The notes under the pieces were generated by a model, which saw only the letters and a list, made by a program, of their open reading frames with translations, made no database searches and was not told the DNA's origin. A program made the translations under genes and the position numbers. A stretch of DNA of 64,000 nt from Pseudopithomyces maydicus (taxonomy: Eukaryota; Ascomycota; Dothideomycetes; Pleosporales; Didymosphaeriaceae): assembly GCA_026873275.1 (NCBI GenBank), contig JANTUC010000017.1:744001-808000 (forward strand). The letters are read 5' to 3'. Shown one piece after another: positions 35,023 to 46,763 of the stretch; position 1 is the first letter of the stretch, and each line of letters starts with the position of its first letter.

Positions 35023-35301
35023 CTAAGGTTTTGACGTACGCCTAATACTATGCTGTTTATGAAAAACGTTCTTCTTAATAGCTAAATCTTTGATCGGAGG
35101 GGTACGCATGGTACTTAACATTGTCCAAGCTGTGTCACAAAGTCTTCTATTCCTTAGTATACCCCTCGTAATAGCCGAAACTTTAGATTCGATATTATAG
35201 CCATCTTCTAGAATAGAACGGGTCAGGGATTCTCCCAATAAACTTTCTTCTTCATTCACATACCTTGTAAGGCTTTTTAATGCGGAGCTGTTAGGTTGCA
35301 T
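35023..35301 (-). CDS. Small ORF of unknown function, possible gene fragment
   Basis: 92 codons with a real ATG and balanced base use, in otherwise AT-drifting intergenic DNA downstream of the MDR gene. The product is basic and polar, with no motif I recognise, no signal peptide and no membrane segment. It may be the remnant of a larger gene cut by the isochore edge. Confidence 0.2.
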   Translation of the reverse strand: MQPNSSALKSLTRYVNEEESLLGESLTRSILEDGYNIESKVSAITRGILRNRRLCDTAWTMLSTMRTPPIKDLAIKKNVFHKQHSIRRTSKP

Positions 35302-36547
35302 TAGTTCTAGAGGGTAAATATCTTTATTAATTAATAACCTTTACCTATTACTATTATTTCTTTATTATTAGAGCTATAAAATTATTTATTTATTTTTTAT
35401 TATATTAAATAATTTTGATTACAGCCTCTCTTTACTTATAATTTAAATAGTTTATATTAGGATTTTTAGTAAAATTATTAGTAATTTTATTAAAAGCTTT
35501 ATATTACCTTTTAATATATTTTTTTATTATAATTAATACTATTGCCTATAAATATTAGTATTAGATAGTAATAGAGAAGAGGTATATATTTATATTTCCT
35601 TTTTAAAATTTTAAAATAAATTAATAAAAATTATATTATTAAATCTTTTTAGCTAGAATTTTACTTCTTTATTTAAACTCTTTTAAAATAATAATATTAA
35701 GTCTTTCATTATTATAGTATAAGGAGAAATTATTCTTATTTTTATTTATTATAAGAATATATAACTTAGCTATAGTAATTAGATTCTAATAATTTAATAA
35801 AAAAGTTAATAATATAGAGTATATTAAAAAAGCCCTTTTAAGTTTTTTATACTTTTTAATTTCTATAGTACTAAAACTTATTATTTATTTTACTATTTTA
35901 ATATACTTTTTATACTTTTATTAATTTATATTTGCTATCTTCTATTTAATCTATTATTTAGTACTCTTTATTATTAAATTTATTATATTAGGTTTACTCT
36001 TATAGCTGGAGTTAGTATAACCTTTATAGGTTTTTATAACAATAATTAAAAATTATACCTTGTGATAGCTATCTTCGGATCAAAGGAGTATTTTTTATTA
36101 CTATCTTAGGCCCCGGTTCTATATCTCACTTAATAAAAAATCCAACACTTTACCAGTCTTTAGTTAATACTATTAGCTATAAAAGCTTATCTAGAATATA
36201 GAGTCCACTCCAAACTATATCGTGATTATGGATGGCACCAAAGTAAATTAAGTAGGAAGAATACAAGCCAAAGATATCCAAAGACTTTATCAGCACACTC
36301 AAGAACTTACATAAGCGGGTATTAATTATGATCGTAGACTTGCACTACAATATATGGTAATCAATTGAGCAATAGTTGTTAATGTGGGTCCCTTTGTATA
36401 AGGTCTATTCAACATCTGGGGCTTACTTCTACATCCTTTTTATTCCCAAAAATGTATACACCCTGATAGTATAATCCAAGTCAGATTTCAATATTTATTG
36501 AAGGTGACATGGTTTCTATTCCCAGATCATTCGATGCAAATATCTCT
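35302..36547. other. Transition zone between AT-rich block and gene region
   Basis: 35302-36050 is AT-rich and ORF-free like the transposon block; 36050-36547 has normal composition and probably holds the 3' UTR of the glucosidase gene. No repeat or RNA gene recognised. Confidence 0.5.
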
Positions 36548-39500
36548 CTAGGAGAAGTCAATCTTCCATCCCCGCCCAATACCGACCTTTGGATCCCGCA
36601 CGACTGCCCAGTTGGCCGTGTTCCCACTGCCGGTATGAAACTCTACAACAGCAGTCTTGCGACGAGCGCTCTCCTTCGCACCCTCCTCCATCACCGCAAC
36701 CTCTGTTTTACCCTTCCACGACTTGGGCGCGCCCACGATAACCACCTTCTCTACTCTGACCTTGTTCATGCTCTTCAAGTAGGCTTCCTGCTTAGCGGTC
36801 GCCTTAGCGCCCAATGGCACCGCATTTGTTGATGTGAGAATGCTCCTCTTGGCGTCGAAAGAGAACTTTCGGTGGATGTATGCTCCGGCTTCGTAGTCGA
36901 ACGTCTCGCCATCGTCGAGGTACACTTCGCCCTTTGCAGCACCGGTTTTGTCCAAGACAACTACCAAGGTGAATGGGTCGAATTTCATCAGACCAGACGA
37001 GCGGCGCGGGCGGTCACGTCGCGGAATGATATGTCCCCCTTGCATGAGCAAGGGAATCTTCTCGAGCGGCGCGGGTACCGTGTGCGTTCCGGGGCCTTGA
37101 TATGTTGTAAAGTCAAAATAGTCATAGTACGGTTGGTCATCCGCAAGATATACGTCTACACTGTTCGCGCCTTCCTTGGTGACTGGCTTAGCAAGCAGAC
37201 CAGTGGACCCGATGTAGAGCTGGTCGTCAACCGCAAAGCCTCGCTCATCCTCTGGGTGAACGTAAAAATTCGGGCGGACAATGGGTGCTCCAGAGGTATG
37301 CGCCTCGTGGAAGGCCGTGTACCACGCGGGCAAAAGCTGATAGCGCAGACGCAAGGCTTGTGTTATGATTTCGGTATAGGGTGCGCCTGGAATGTAGGGT
37401 TCGCGGCGGCGTGTGTCAATGTGGGCATGGCCGCGGAAGAACGGGTAGTAGATACCGGTCTGATACCAGCGCGTGAGCAGCTCCTTGGATGGATTGCCAA
37501 AGAAACCTCCGACATCTGCGCCGGCGAACGGGAAACCGGAAATGCCTTGGTTCAGTACCATGGGAATGGACGCCTCCAGGTGGGACCACTCGGCAAGATT
37601 GTCGCCTGTCCACATGGCAGCCGAGCGCTGGCTGCCGGAATAGAATGCACGGGTGAGCACAAAAGGACGACGCAGCTCGCCCTTCTTGCGCTCCGAGATA
37701 GCTTGGTAAGTCGCGTTGTGGAAAGTCATGCCGTTGACATTATGCACATCACGATGCTCCCAACCGCCAAAGTGAATATTGTCCTTAGGCATGGTCGTTT
37801 CAGGTCCGTTGAAGACAGAGGGCTCATTCATATCATTCCAGATGAACGTGTTGGGAGCGGTCCCCTTGAACTTGTCGTACTTGAACAGTTCCTTCCACCA
37901 AGATATGGCAGCAGGATTGAAGCAGTCTACCCACATGGAGCTGCCAGGCCAGCACCAGCCTTCGTATTGGTTACCGTCCTTGTTCTTCACGGCGAGGTCT
38001 TTCTTCTTCAGCTCATCAATAACGGGGTAGTCATTGGTGTTTTTGATGTGTGGGTCAATAATAGCGACGAGTTTCCTGTCACTCTTTGCCAGCTGCTTGT
38101 GCATCTTGTCCGGATTGACGAATGTCAGAGGGTCCCAGGTGAAGTACTTCTTCTCTTGGGTGTATTCAATATCGAGCCAAATGACATCGTAGGGGATCTT
38201 GAACTTGTCGAATTTGCGGTCCACATCCTTGACATCTTCATCAGTCACATAATTCCACCGGCACTGGTGATAGGCAATAGCGAATGATTGGGGCATGGCG
38301 GTGTACCCAGTAAGTTCACCGTACTGACGAGTCAAGTCTTGAGGAGTGGGCCCAAGGAAGACAAAGACATCCAGAAGACCACTTTCAGAAATCCAGTGGG
38401 TTTGGGTAGTTGTGTGACTTTTTGTTCCCAAGGAAAGAGGATTTGAGGTGGACTTAGACTTGGTGACATCGATCCATGTCTCAGCAGCATTGAGCCAGAA
38501 GACACCAACGGTCGATCCCTTGCGATGGGCTTGCATGAACGGGATAGCTCCGTACAAGGTCATGGGACTGTCCATCTCGTACTCGAAGACATCGGCGTTA
38601 TACAGTCGGTAAGGCTCACTGTAGGCTCCATCGCCACCCCTTGGTCTTGTCAGCGCGTATGTAAACCAGGACTGGGCAGCAATATTACCTTGTAGTCTTC
38701 AAAGAGAGCCTCGTGGCGTGTTCGGGAATTCCAAACACATGTTCGTAGCCAGGAAAGGAGACGTCCAAAGCGATTGCTTCGGGACCTCGCGGCTTCGAAT
38801 CTGTGTTCCCACCAAAATTTTCCTCCCACCACGTGCTCTCATCTTCGCTGGCCGGCTCGTCCTTTTTGTCCTCTTCCTGTTTCTCCTCCTCACCCTCCTT
38901 CTTTTCCTCGGCTGGTTTCTCAGTCTTGGGTCGCCAGTGCTCCAGGTTCAGAAGGCCACGGTCATTGAACTTGATCTGGGTCTCACCGTCCCTTTGAAAA
39001 TCGATGCTGAAAGGTGCATGCTGGATGACGGCCTTGTGTTTGCTTCCCTCGCCGTAGAAGACACTAGTGTACCCATCTTCCGCCTTTTCGCTCAGGGCTG
39101 CGCCGTCGGCAACCTTCAGACCGCCGACAAGGGCCCACTTCCCGGCCTCGTTGTATCGCTCTTTCCGTATCTTGCTATCATGGCGGAGGGTGATATCGCC
39201 TTTCTGTCTCTTCTCCTCATCCAGCGTAACGCGGGCGACACCCGATTCGAGGAAAGTGACGGTAAGCGGAAGCCTGACCTTCTCCTGGCCATCTCTTAGC
39301 GTCTTCAACACAATGGCATGCAGCTCCCCATTCTCGAAAGTTATGGTGGTCGGATCAAGGGCGTAGGGCGAGGCCCACGAAGCAGCTGCGGCAGCTGTGT
39401 CGGCAAACTCGCGGTTGCGCTTGCAAAAGCCGGACTGGTCACACTTCTTGAAGTTCTCATGCTTGACGGTGACTGCAGGGAGGGTGAGCTATCGGGCCCG

Positions 39501-39622
39501 AGAGATGAATGGTTAGACGTACCAGCGGGAAGAAAGAGGCAGCACAGCGCCGTCCAGAGCAGGAAGACGGCGGTCCACCGGGGAGCCGTCTTTCCTCGTG
39601 ATGTCTCCATGGTTGCAAACAT
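36548..39622 (-). CDS. ROT2: Glucosidase II alpha subunit (GH31)
   Basis: Exons (minus): 39622-39523, 39472-38689, 38639-36548; introns of 50 and 49 nt with GTACGT..CAG and GTAATA..AAG. Phases agree and give 991 residues, usual for the family. A second ATG at 39610 could also serve. The N terminus is a signal anchor/peptide (TAVFLLWTALCCLFLPA), followed by the family stretch VKHENFKKCDQSGFCKRNR. The GH31 catalytic domain carries FIWNDMNEPSVF with the nucleophile Asp at about residue 564. A lysine/glutamate-rich insert (about residues 205-235) precedes the catalytic barrel. The enzyme trims the two inner glucoses from N-glycans in the ER and feeds the calnexin cycle with a beta subunit, which is not in this window. 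Confidence 0.96.
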
Positions 39623-40089
39623 GCAGCTGCGTGTAGTTTCTGCTCACGACAGCTTCCTGTCCCCAGCATGCCTTCGTCGAAACGCCAGGTGTAGCATGCC
39701 CGGGCTGACTAAGCGGTGCACTGTCCCTGCCAGGGTCCACAAAATGTAGCTCCAGCTCCACGTCGTCTGTGGTGGGTGCGGTGCCTCACTACTGTAAGTA
39801 TACGCCGCCCGCGAGGACGATTGCCGCGACGGGCATGCCTCGTATCCGTTTCCTCATCGCGTTTGGGTGTGCTGCAGCTGGCGCCTGTGGATCGGGCGTC
39901 GTGGGCGACCAAGGTTCTCAGTGCGCGCACCTTGCACAAAGTTATGCAAGCCAGTGCCTGTCGCTATGCCCCGCCTATGACCCCACCATCCTAGCGCCCA
40001 ATATTTTGCTGTCCCTCTCCGCGCCCACCGCCTCTCCTACTTCTCAAGTCAGTACAGACTCAACCACACAACAACCACAACCAGCCAAA
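39623..40089. promoter_or_regulatory. Divergent promoter region of glucosidase II and NDK
   Basis: 467 bp between the two opposite start codons. It ends in a C/A-rich leader (CACACAACAACCACAACC) just upstream of the NDK ATG, a common feature of strongly expressed fungal genes. Nothing else recognised. Confidence 0.4.
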
Positions 40090-40807
40090 ATGTCTAACGA
40101 GCAGACGTATGCCGACCCATTGGCACATCGCTTTACTGGCCACATGCTAACATGTGTACAGCTTCATCGCTATCAAGCCGGACGGTGTCCAGGTACGGCC
40201 CCCCGCTCTTCCTACTCTGCCCTCTCTTCCTCCCTTACTCTCCTCCCTCCTCTCCAATTGCACCCTGTGTCTAAAGCGTGCTGACAATTGTCCAGCGTGG
40301 CCTCATCGGCCCCATCATCTCCCGCTTCGAGTCCCGTGGCTTCAAGCTTGCCGCCATCAAGCTCACCACCCCCACCAAGGAGCACCTTGAGAAGCACTAT
40401 GCCGATCTCGCCGAGAAGCCCTTCTTCCCTGGACTGATTGCCTACATGGGCAGCGGACCCGTCTGCGCCATGGTCTGGGAGGGCCGTGACGCCGTCAAGA
40501 CCGGCCGCAAGATCCTCGGTGCCACCAACCCCCTCGCCTCGGAGCCAGGCACCATCCGTGGTGACTACGCCATCGTACGTACCCACCCCGTGATCTCTAG
40601 CCCTGCAATAGTCTTTCTCTCCAGACACAGCTGCTGCACCAAGCATGGTCTTGTACAGGAACTAACGCGAGACAGGACGTCGGCCGCAACGTCTGCCACG
40701 GCAGCGACTCCGTCGAGAACGCCAAGAAGGAGATTGCCCTCTGGTTCCAGGACGGCGAGGTCCAGACCTGGAAGCAGAGCCAGCACGACTGGATCTACGA
40801 GAAATAA
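40090..40807 (+). CDS. ndk1: Nucleoside diphosphate kinase
   Basis: Exons 40090-40106, 40162-40192, 40296-40574 and 40676-40807; introns of 55, 103 and 101 nt, all GT..AG with good branch sites such as GCTAAC. The spliced product is 152 residues, the standard length. It begins MSNEQTFIAIKPDGVQRGLI and contains the active-site motif NVCHGSDS, with the phosphorylated His at residue 117. It transfers the gamma-phosphate from ATP to other nucleoside diphosphates in the cytosol, as a hexamer in most eukaryotes. The tiny first two exons are easily missed: the long open frame alone suggests a wrong N terminus. Confidence 0.97.
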
Positions 40808-41126
40808 ATTCGCTCCGATACTGCACCATCCTGCTTCACCCGCACATCGACCTTCTCGCAACTGGATCCCTAGCCTCGTATCCTGACGGATGGCGACAAC
40901 GGGGGCCTGAGATTGGTTCAATCTTGGAGTAGCCAGCTGGATCAGAATTGGGATCGCCCGTCTCGTCAGTCGAGCATGAAAAGTAAAATGAGAAATGAAT
41001 ATCATGATATATGGTTTCACACACTTGATAAACTTTTGTATGTATTGTGTGTGGTGCTGTATCAATGGCCCTAGATGATGCTGTCCTACATTTGATATAT
41101 CCGTGTAACCAGCTTTGCCAAAAAAC
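40808..41126. terminator. Convergent 3' UTR region
   Basis: 319 bp between the stops of NDK (+) and the telomere protein gene (-). It should hold both 3' UTRs and polyadenylation sites; AT-rich stretches such as GAAATGAATATCATGATATA suit this. No gene seen. Confidence 0.35.
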
Positions 41127-44100
41127 CTACGATCCTTCGCCCTGCTTGTCTTTACTCCTCGTCCGTTTTACCTTCTCCTCCAGCTCCTCCTTGACTACAT
41201 CCAAATACCATCCCTGTATCTTTTCCACCTCAGCCCACTCACCCTCTCCCCTCTCAACAGCCGGGCCGTTAACTTCTTCTCTGCTCTTCAACTCTCCATA
41301 TACTCCCCTTTTCTTGCCCCACAACGGCTTGCCGTACCTCCACACGCACCATGCGCTCTCGTCAGCGCTGATGAGGCAAGGATGTCGGTTGAGGCTCTTC
41401 ACACTCATGCCTCTTAGCAATATGACATCTCCAGACTCTGCCACCGGTAAAGCGTTTGCATATGCCCTAAACACTTGCACCGTCGTTTGGGACGGGTACA
41501 TTGAAAGATCCGTGATGTGCAGCGTGGTGGTGTAATGTTTCGGGCCTTTGTTCGCTCGTGTTGGTGGTGTGCTGGGGGTGGTGACAAGCGCGAGAATGTC
41601 AGGGCTACCCGCCGAATGGAATGTGGAAGAACGATTGAGGAAGTAAGGAAGATCTTTTAAAGGCGTGTAGTAGGCAATTGGGGTAGAAAGCCCGATAGAA
41701 GGGGTTTCTAACTTGACGGGTGCAAGCTCTGTATCCGAGGCGGAATGGATGCTACGTCCAGATGCCGAAAGCGAAGCTACATCTGCGGTAACAGTATCGT
41801 GTTGAGACTCGCTCTTATCCTCAGTCATGGTGACGTGTTTCTGAGTTGTAAGAGAGCCAACAGGAACGGATTCGTGAGTCGCCGAGGTGGATTGAGTAAG
41901 TTGGGGAGTCAGTGGCAGGGTCTGATCTTGCGCAGCGTTCGAATAAGTTTGCGAATCGACTAACGTGTTTTGTGTTTCGTTTGGAGTCATAGGAAGCAAC
42001 GATTGCTGATTAGCAAACGCAGTATGCGGTTTCTCCGCGTGCGGTAGCGTGTGTAGTTGTGCGTCAGATTCGGCAGCAGCAATGCTCTCATCGTCGGTCG
42101 TTGGTGAACTCTGCATGTCATCATAACTGCCTGCAGTCATTGCCGTAGCCGGATGTCCCACTTCCTCGGAATTTCTTGATGGAGTGTGGGCATCCGATTT
42201 CAGCATGTCGGCATCCGCAGCAAGATCCGACAGACCCTTATTGATGCGACGAGACCTCCGAGGAGTGTTCGAAACAACGTTGCTGGAAGCAACAGAGCGG
42301 ACCGATCTCGTAGGACTGCTTAATGGAAGTTGGGTGGTGAAGAGCACTGCTGCCTTGGCATGATCACCCTCGCCAGTCGCCTTCACTTGCGGTGTAATCT
42401 CTTGCGCGGGCGTCTGTGGCGAGACTGCTTCGGATTTTGGATCATGAGTACTCTTAGGAGTAGAAACGTGCTCTTCTGCTTGTCTCTCAAACACCATAGA
42501 GTTATGGGAGTCTAGTCCAATGCTGATATCAGTTGGATGCTGCACAGAAGATGATGACTGTACTGTATGCATACTACCCTCTTCCGATTCTTTCAGAAGA
42601 GGCTTGTTTGCAAACTGGTCTTGCGACGCGTGTGAAATATCTAACACTGGGGAAGAGTCATTTTTGGCTTGTAAAAGACTCAAGTCGTTTGTATGCGGAG
42701 ACATCTGGGAAGAACAATCCTGTTGTGTGAGTGGTTCTACACTGGACCGGTCTTGCCCCGAACGCTGTTGGAAATATCTTTCGCTAGCATCAGGAACTGG
42801 GGATAGCTGCTTGGATGGAGACTTCATATTGTATGGCGAAGCTAAAAAGCTCCCATTCGTGGGTGACACGGGCGATATCGATTGAATTGCCTGTGATGTT
42901 GTCTCCTGGAGGTCTTCAGAAAGCGATGCAACGTTATTTAGAGTCTGGGCATCTATAGAAACCTCACTTCCCGTGTGTCCTGATGTTTTCGCTTTTGATC
43001 GAGTGTTCCTTGCTGGACTGGTATCTAGCACAGGAGCCGAATGAGAAATGTCCACAATGTGTTTTGCCATGGGGGCGGCCTCAATATCAGGATCAAATAT
43101 CGCTTTGCCTTCGGTTTGTCGCCCTTCTTCGTCGATGAAGCTGGCGAACGTGCTTTCAATTGAATCCATCTGTGCAGTCTCCTGTGGAGACTGTGGGGCC
43201 ATTTCTGTATCTCCATCGATGTCGGTATCCCATGCCCGCTGCGAATCCGTGTATTTCGTTTGGGATGATTTGTCCCTATCTGCCTGTTCTTCAAGAGTAG
43301 ATGCAGATGGCACTGGGTCAAGCGGTGAATTTTGTGGAGAGGCCGCTTCATCATCTTGGTACGAACTTTCTTGTGCCATAGAGCTCTGAGTAACTAGAGA
43401 ACTAATATGAATGATACGCTCGATTGCATCGCCTGAAACATCGCGTGGTTCAGGGGTCGGGCTGACACCTCCGGTGAGCTGTCTGCAATGATGTCGTTCA
43501 ATGATATATTTGCGCCGTTTTCATTCGAAGCAGCAGGGGATTGTCGGTCAAATAGACCAACAGTACCGTCATCCCAAGTTGTACCGATGAGCATTGAAAT
43601 CCTTGAATGCTCGACTTGTTCTGGAGTGCCGGTTTTGTCATGATCCCCTCCTGTAACATTTCGAGATATCTGATACGGGGCTCCTTTATTCGTCTGTACA
43701 TCTTCTTCGCCAACGATCACATGATCCTGGTTGCTTGCAGCAGTTGTATGTTCCACAGCGCCAACCTCGGCATCAGACTGTGTGGGATGCATGTCTTGCG
43801 TGTGTCTGGAGCTTGAAGAGGGCGCCAAGTTTCCAGCTGCTACTTCTTGCAGGGAGGGCTCTCTTGCTACTGGGAAGTTTGCGGTAAAGGAATTTGTATT
43901 CTCTGCGGCGGAAGTAGGTGAGCTGAAAAGAGCTTCACCAGCGCTCAGGTCATCTCTAGCAGAGACATTGAACGCTTTTTCGACTCCAGATGACGTATGC
44001 GGCCTCGAAAGTGCAGCGCCATCTAATCCGAACGTGAACCGAACATCTGTGAACGCAGATTCGTGGGTCGGGTGAAAAGCAGGCGCCCTCGAAGAACTCA

Positions 44101-45705
44101 CTGAGCTGTAAAAGCTCGTCTCTAATATATAGTCGGCCTCGTCGTCGGGCAATCCTTGATTGGAGTTCTCTACTGGAGCCTGCTGGGCAGACGGGTGCGG
44201 GGAGCTAACAAAGTCCAGGTAGGACGAAACGTTCCCATCTCGCTCACCGGGGAATGGCGACGGCATGGGAAGCGTGGAGGAGTCCAGTGGCTGAAGATTT
44301 GGGCTGGAAGGCTCTTTGCCTATGGGAGTCAGCATTCCTGGTCTGTACGTTGTCCGAAAATCTGTCTGAAGTAAAGACAGCGTTGGCGGTGGTGGCATGG
44401 TAGTTTCAGAAATATCATCTGAGGCTTCTTCCACTGATATTGAATGATCATAGGTTTCCATATGTTCTCGTGGTGACTGACCCGCTGACCCATCTATCAG
44501 AAACTCATCGAACTCATGGGTTGCGAGCGCGGGGTGTTCAGTCTCGGTGAACTCTTGTGTGGCAGGTGCATCAGCCTCAGCCTCATCTTGAGAATCGTCA
44601 GATTCGGCTAATAACTCAATGACCTCGGGTGAGCGTCTGCCCAAATATGGGTCTCCTGGGTCTTCGCCATCGCCAGAAAATAGTGAAGCATCGTGCAACG
44701 TCTCCTTTGACTCCGCACTGACTTTGGCTTGATCCATGTTAGGTTCTGTGTCGAGTTCCAATGATCCACGATGGATCCCAAGATACTGTCCGTCGGGTTC
44801 GGTGCGCAGATCATCGTAAACAGCCTCTCGTGCAAGCTCGTTCCCAGTTTCGTTGGTTTGGACATCATCTTGGCCTGGCAGGTGGTATTCAGTCTCGATT
44901 GTGTAAAGCTCCGATACAGTTTGTCCGTCGAATTCCATATGCTCGGCCTGTTCTGCAACCCCGGAGACGAGTCCTCATCCGATATCGTCTCTATTCCGGC
45001 AGAGGAGATAGGCGTATCCAACGTTTCCATTGCGCGAATCGGTGAACCCTGGATAGAGTTCGACACCTCGGTGTCTAGATCCTCTTTCTCGGGTGAAGGT
45101 GTCCGCCCAACGTACGTCCAGGCATTCCAATCCTTGTATGATCTTCTCCGTCGCTTCTTCGAATGCTCGGTGTCGGCGAGTGTATCGTATGCGGATTCGA
45201 GAGGCGGGATTTCCGAGAGCCGCGTTCGCTTAAGAAACGCTGGCGAAGACCACTGATTCGATGATTCGAATGAGGGGCGAGGTCGAGGCGACGAGCGTGG
45301 TGCAGGTGTAGGAGCAACATCGTAGAAGTCCAAGTCGGCGATTTCGCTTCCTTCTCGAATGACGCGTGCGGACAACGTTTGCGAGTATGCCAGTTCCCAG
45401 TCGATGCTCTTCCCTGGCGTGCTCACGGAACCATCCCTCACGAATTCCACTCCGCGCAAGCTCAACACCACCTCGTCGCCGATGCCTACACCGGTATGGG
45501 CTACCGCTCGTGCGCTGGAACCGGCGAAGCGCACTCTGACCTGGCCATTCTTTCGGCGCAGACGGAAATCTGCGTCGCCGAGGAGAAGCGCAAACTGACG
45601 CGCCGAGGAGGAAAAGGGCCAGATGAGTGTCACGATGCCGCGTATCTGCTTCGATGCGAGCTCGGAGAGCTCTGGCTTGAGCTCGGAGATGGCGAGATAA
45701 TTCAT
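41127..45705 (-). CDS. Telomeric single-strand DNA-binding OB-fold protein (Cdc13/POT1-like)
   Basis: A long minus-strand gene in three open stretches: 45705 to about 44940, about 44960 to 43394, and 43390 to 41127, together about 1,500 codons. The first 110 residues resemble an OB fold (IRGIVTLIWPFSSSARQFALLL..). The middle is a long, acidic, disordered Ser/Glu/Asp-rich region. The last 150 residues match the telomere-end OB domain (HITDLSMYP.., GDVILLRGMSVKS, ADESAWCVWRYG). The second junction fits a very short intron (GTATCA..CTCAG, about 43392-43423). The first frame change near 44960-45000 lacks a good donor, so the model there is uncertain. Likely role: chromosome-end protection in the nucleus. 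Confidence 0.8.
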
Positions 45706-46763
45706 AGGTCTAGACGATTTTCTCGGGCGTCATGCCAACGGATCGACCATGGTGTTCCGGAACCACAGAGTCGCCCTGTCCCAAGTTCCCTTCGTGAAGT
45801 GCCCAGTGGTGAGCGATGCTGGTGGTTCGTGCATCGCGCGCACCACCCATGCGTCGATCTGCTGCTTAGTCACACTGCTCCAACACCTTGAGGTCGTCGC
45901 CCAGCCTATGCTGCAATACAATTTGGGCTCAATAAGCAGACACGGCCGCCATGATCAAAGCATCGCATTGCGAAGTCTGCTTCCAAAGACACCATCTTAA
46001 CTCTAAATTATACGGCTTCCTAGCATATCCGGCGTCTATGTATGGCGTTGAAGGCCTGCCTTTTGAGTATCGTTCACCCATTGTCGACACTCCTAATACA
46101 GTATCATCTCAATTTGAAAGGCACATGATCGACTTTCGCAGAAAATCTCACAGATAGGATAGACAGCTTGTTTGCAGTTTCCGGGTCTTGGCATTGGTGC
46201 TTGTCCTGCAGCTTCCTTACCGCCAAACAATATCTGCGTTCTTGCGGCGGCGCTGTATCGATAGCGACCGTTCGTTTCCGTATGTGCCTCCTTCAGCGTC
46301 CGCTTTACGTACTTCCAAGCGCCAAAGCCTTTGGAAACTCCACTCACCTGTACGTACATATGTGACTAACGTGTTCGGGCGGCTAGCGCCCAGGGCACGG
46401 AGTGTCGCGCGTGTTCAACAGCGCTTATTCCCTGTCATCCCAGCCTTTTCACGCTGTTTGATCCTGGCGCTTAAAAAATAGCAGGCTGCCGTATTAAAGC
46501 CGCGTAGGTCTTGATTGGCAGGTTTCGAGCCGATCCCGCGCTTCAATGATCTACCCTCATGCCGTGTGGCGGCGTGGTTCCTATTCTTAGGGGGTACATG
46601 TTTGTATGCTCGACGGGAGCCTCATATGATTAGGGCCGATACAGCTTCGCTGAACCAAGCCTCACTGCTATTTTTTTCACTGTAAAATTATCGGGTCCGT
46701 TGAACGGCTGTCATTGTTACCCCCATTCTAAGCGAATTGCTGTTTTTACCACTATGCTCAAGA
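45706..46763. other. Divergent intergenic region
   Basis: 1,058 bp between opposite start codons, of normal composition. Only short ORFs without recognisable features. Probably two promoters; no tRNA-like structure found. Confidence 0.4.

Noticed and set aside
36872..38287. 471-codon ORF on the plus strand
   Set aside because: It is the exact complement of the GH31 domain of glucosidase II, has no domain of its own, and is best explained by codon constraint on the real gene.
45950..46480. Several overlapping short ORFs between the telomere and DUF3176 genes
   Set aside because: None has a signal peptide, a domain or better codon use than its overlapping neighbours; treated as intergenic.
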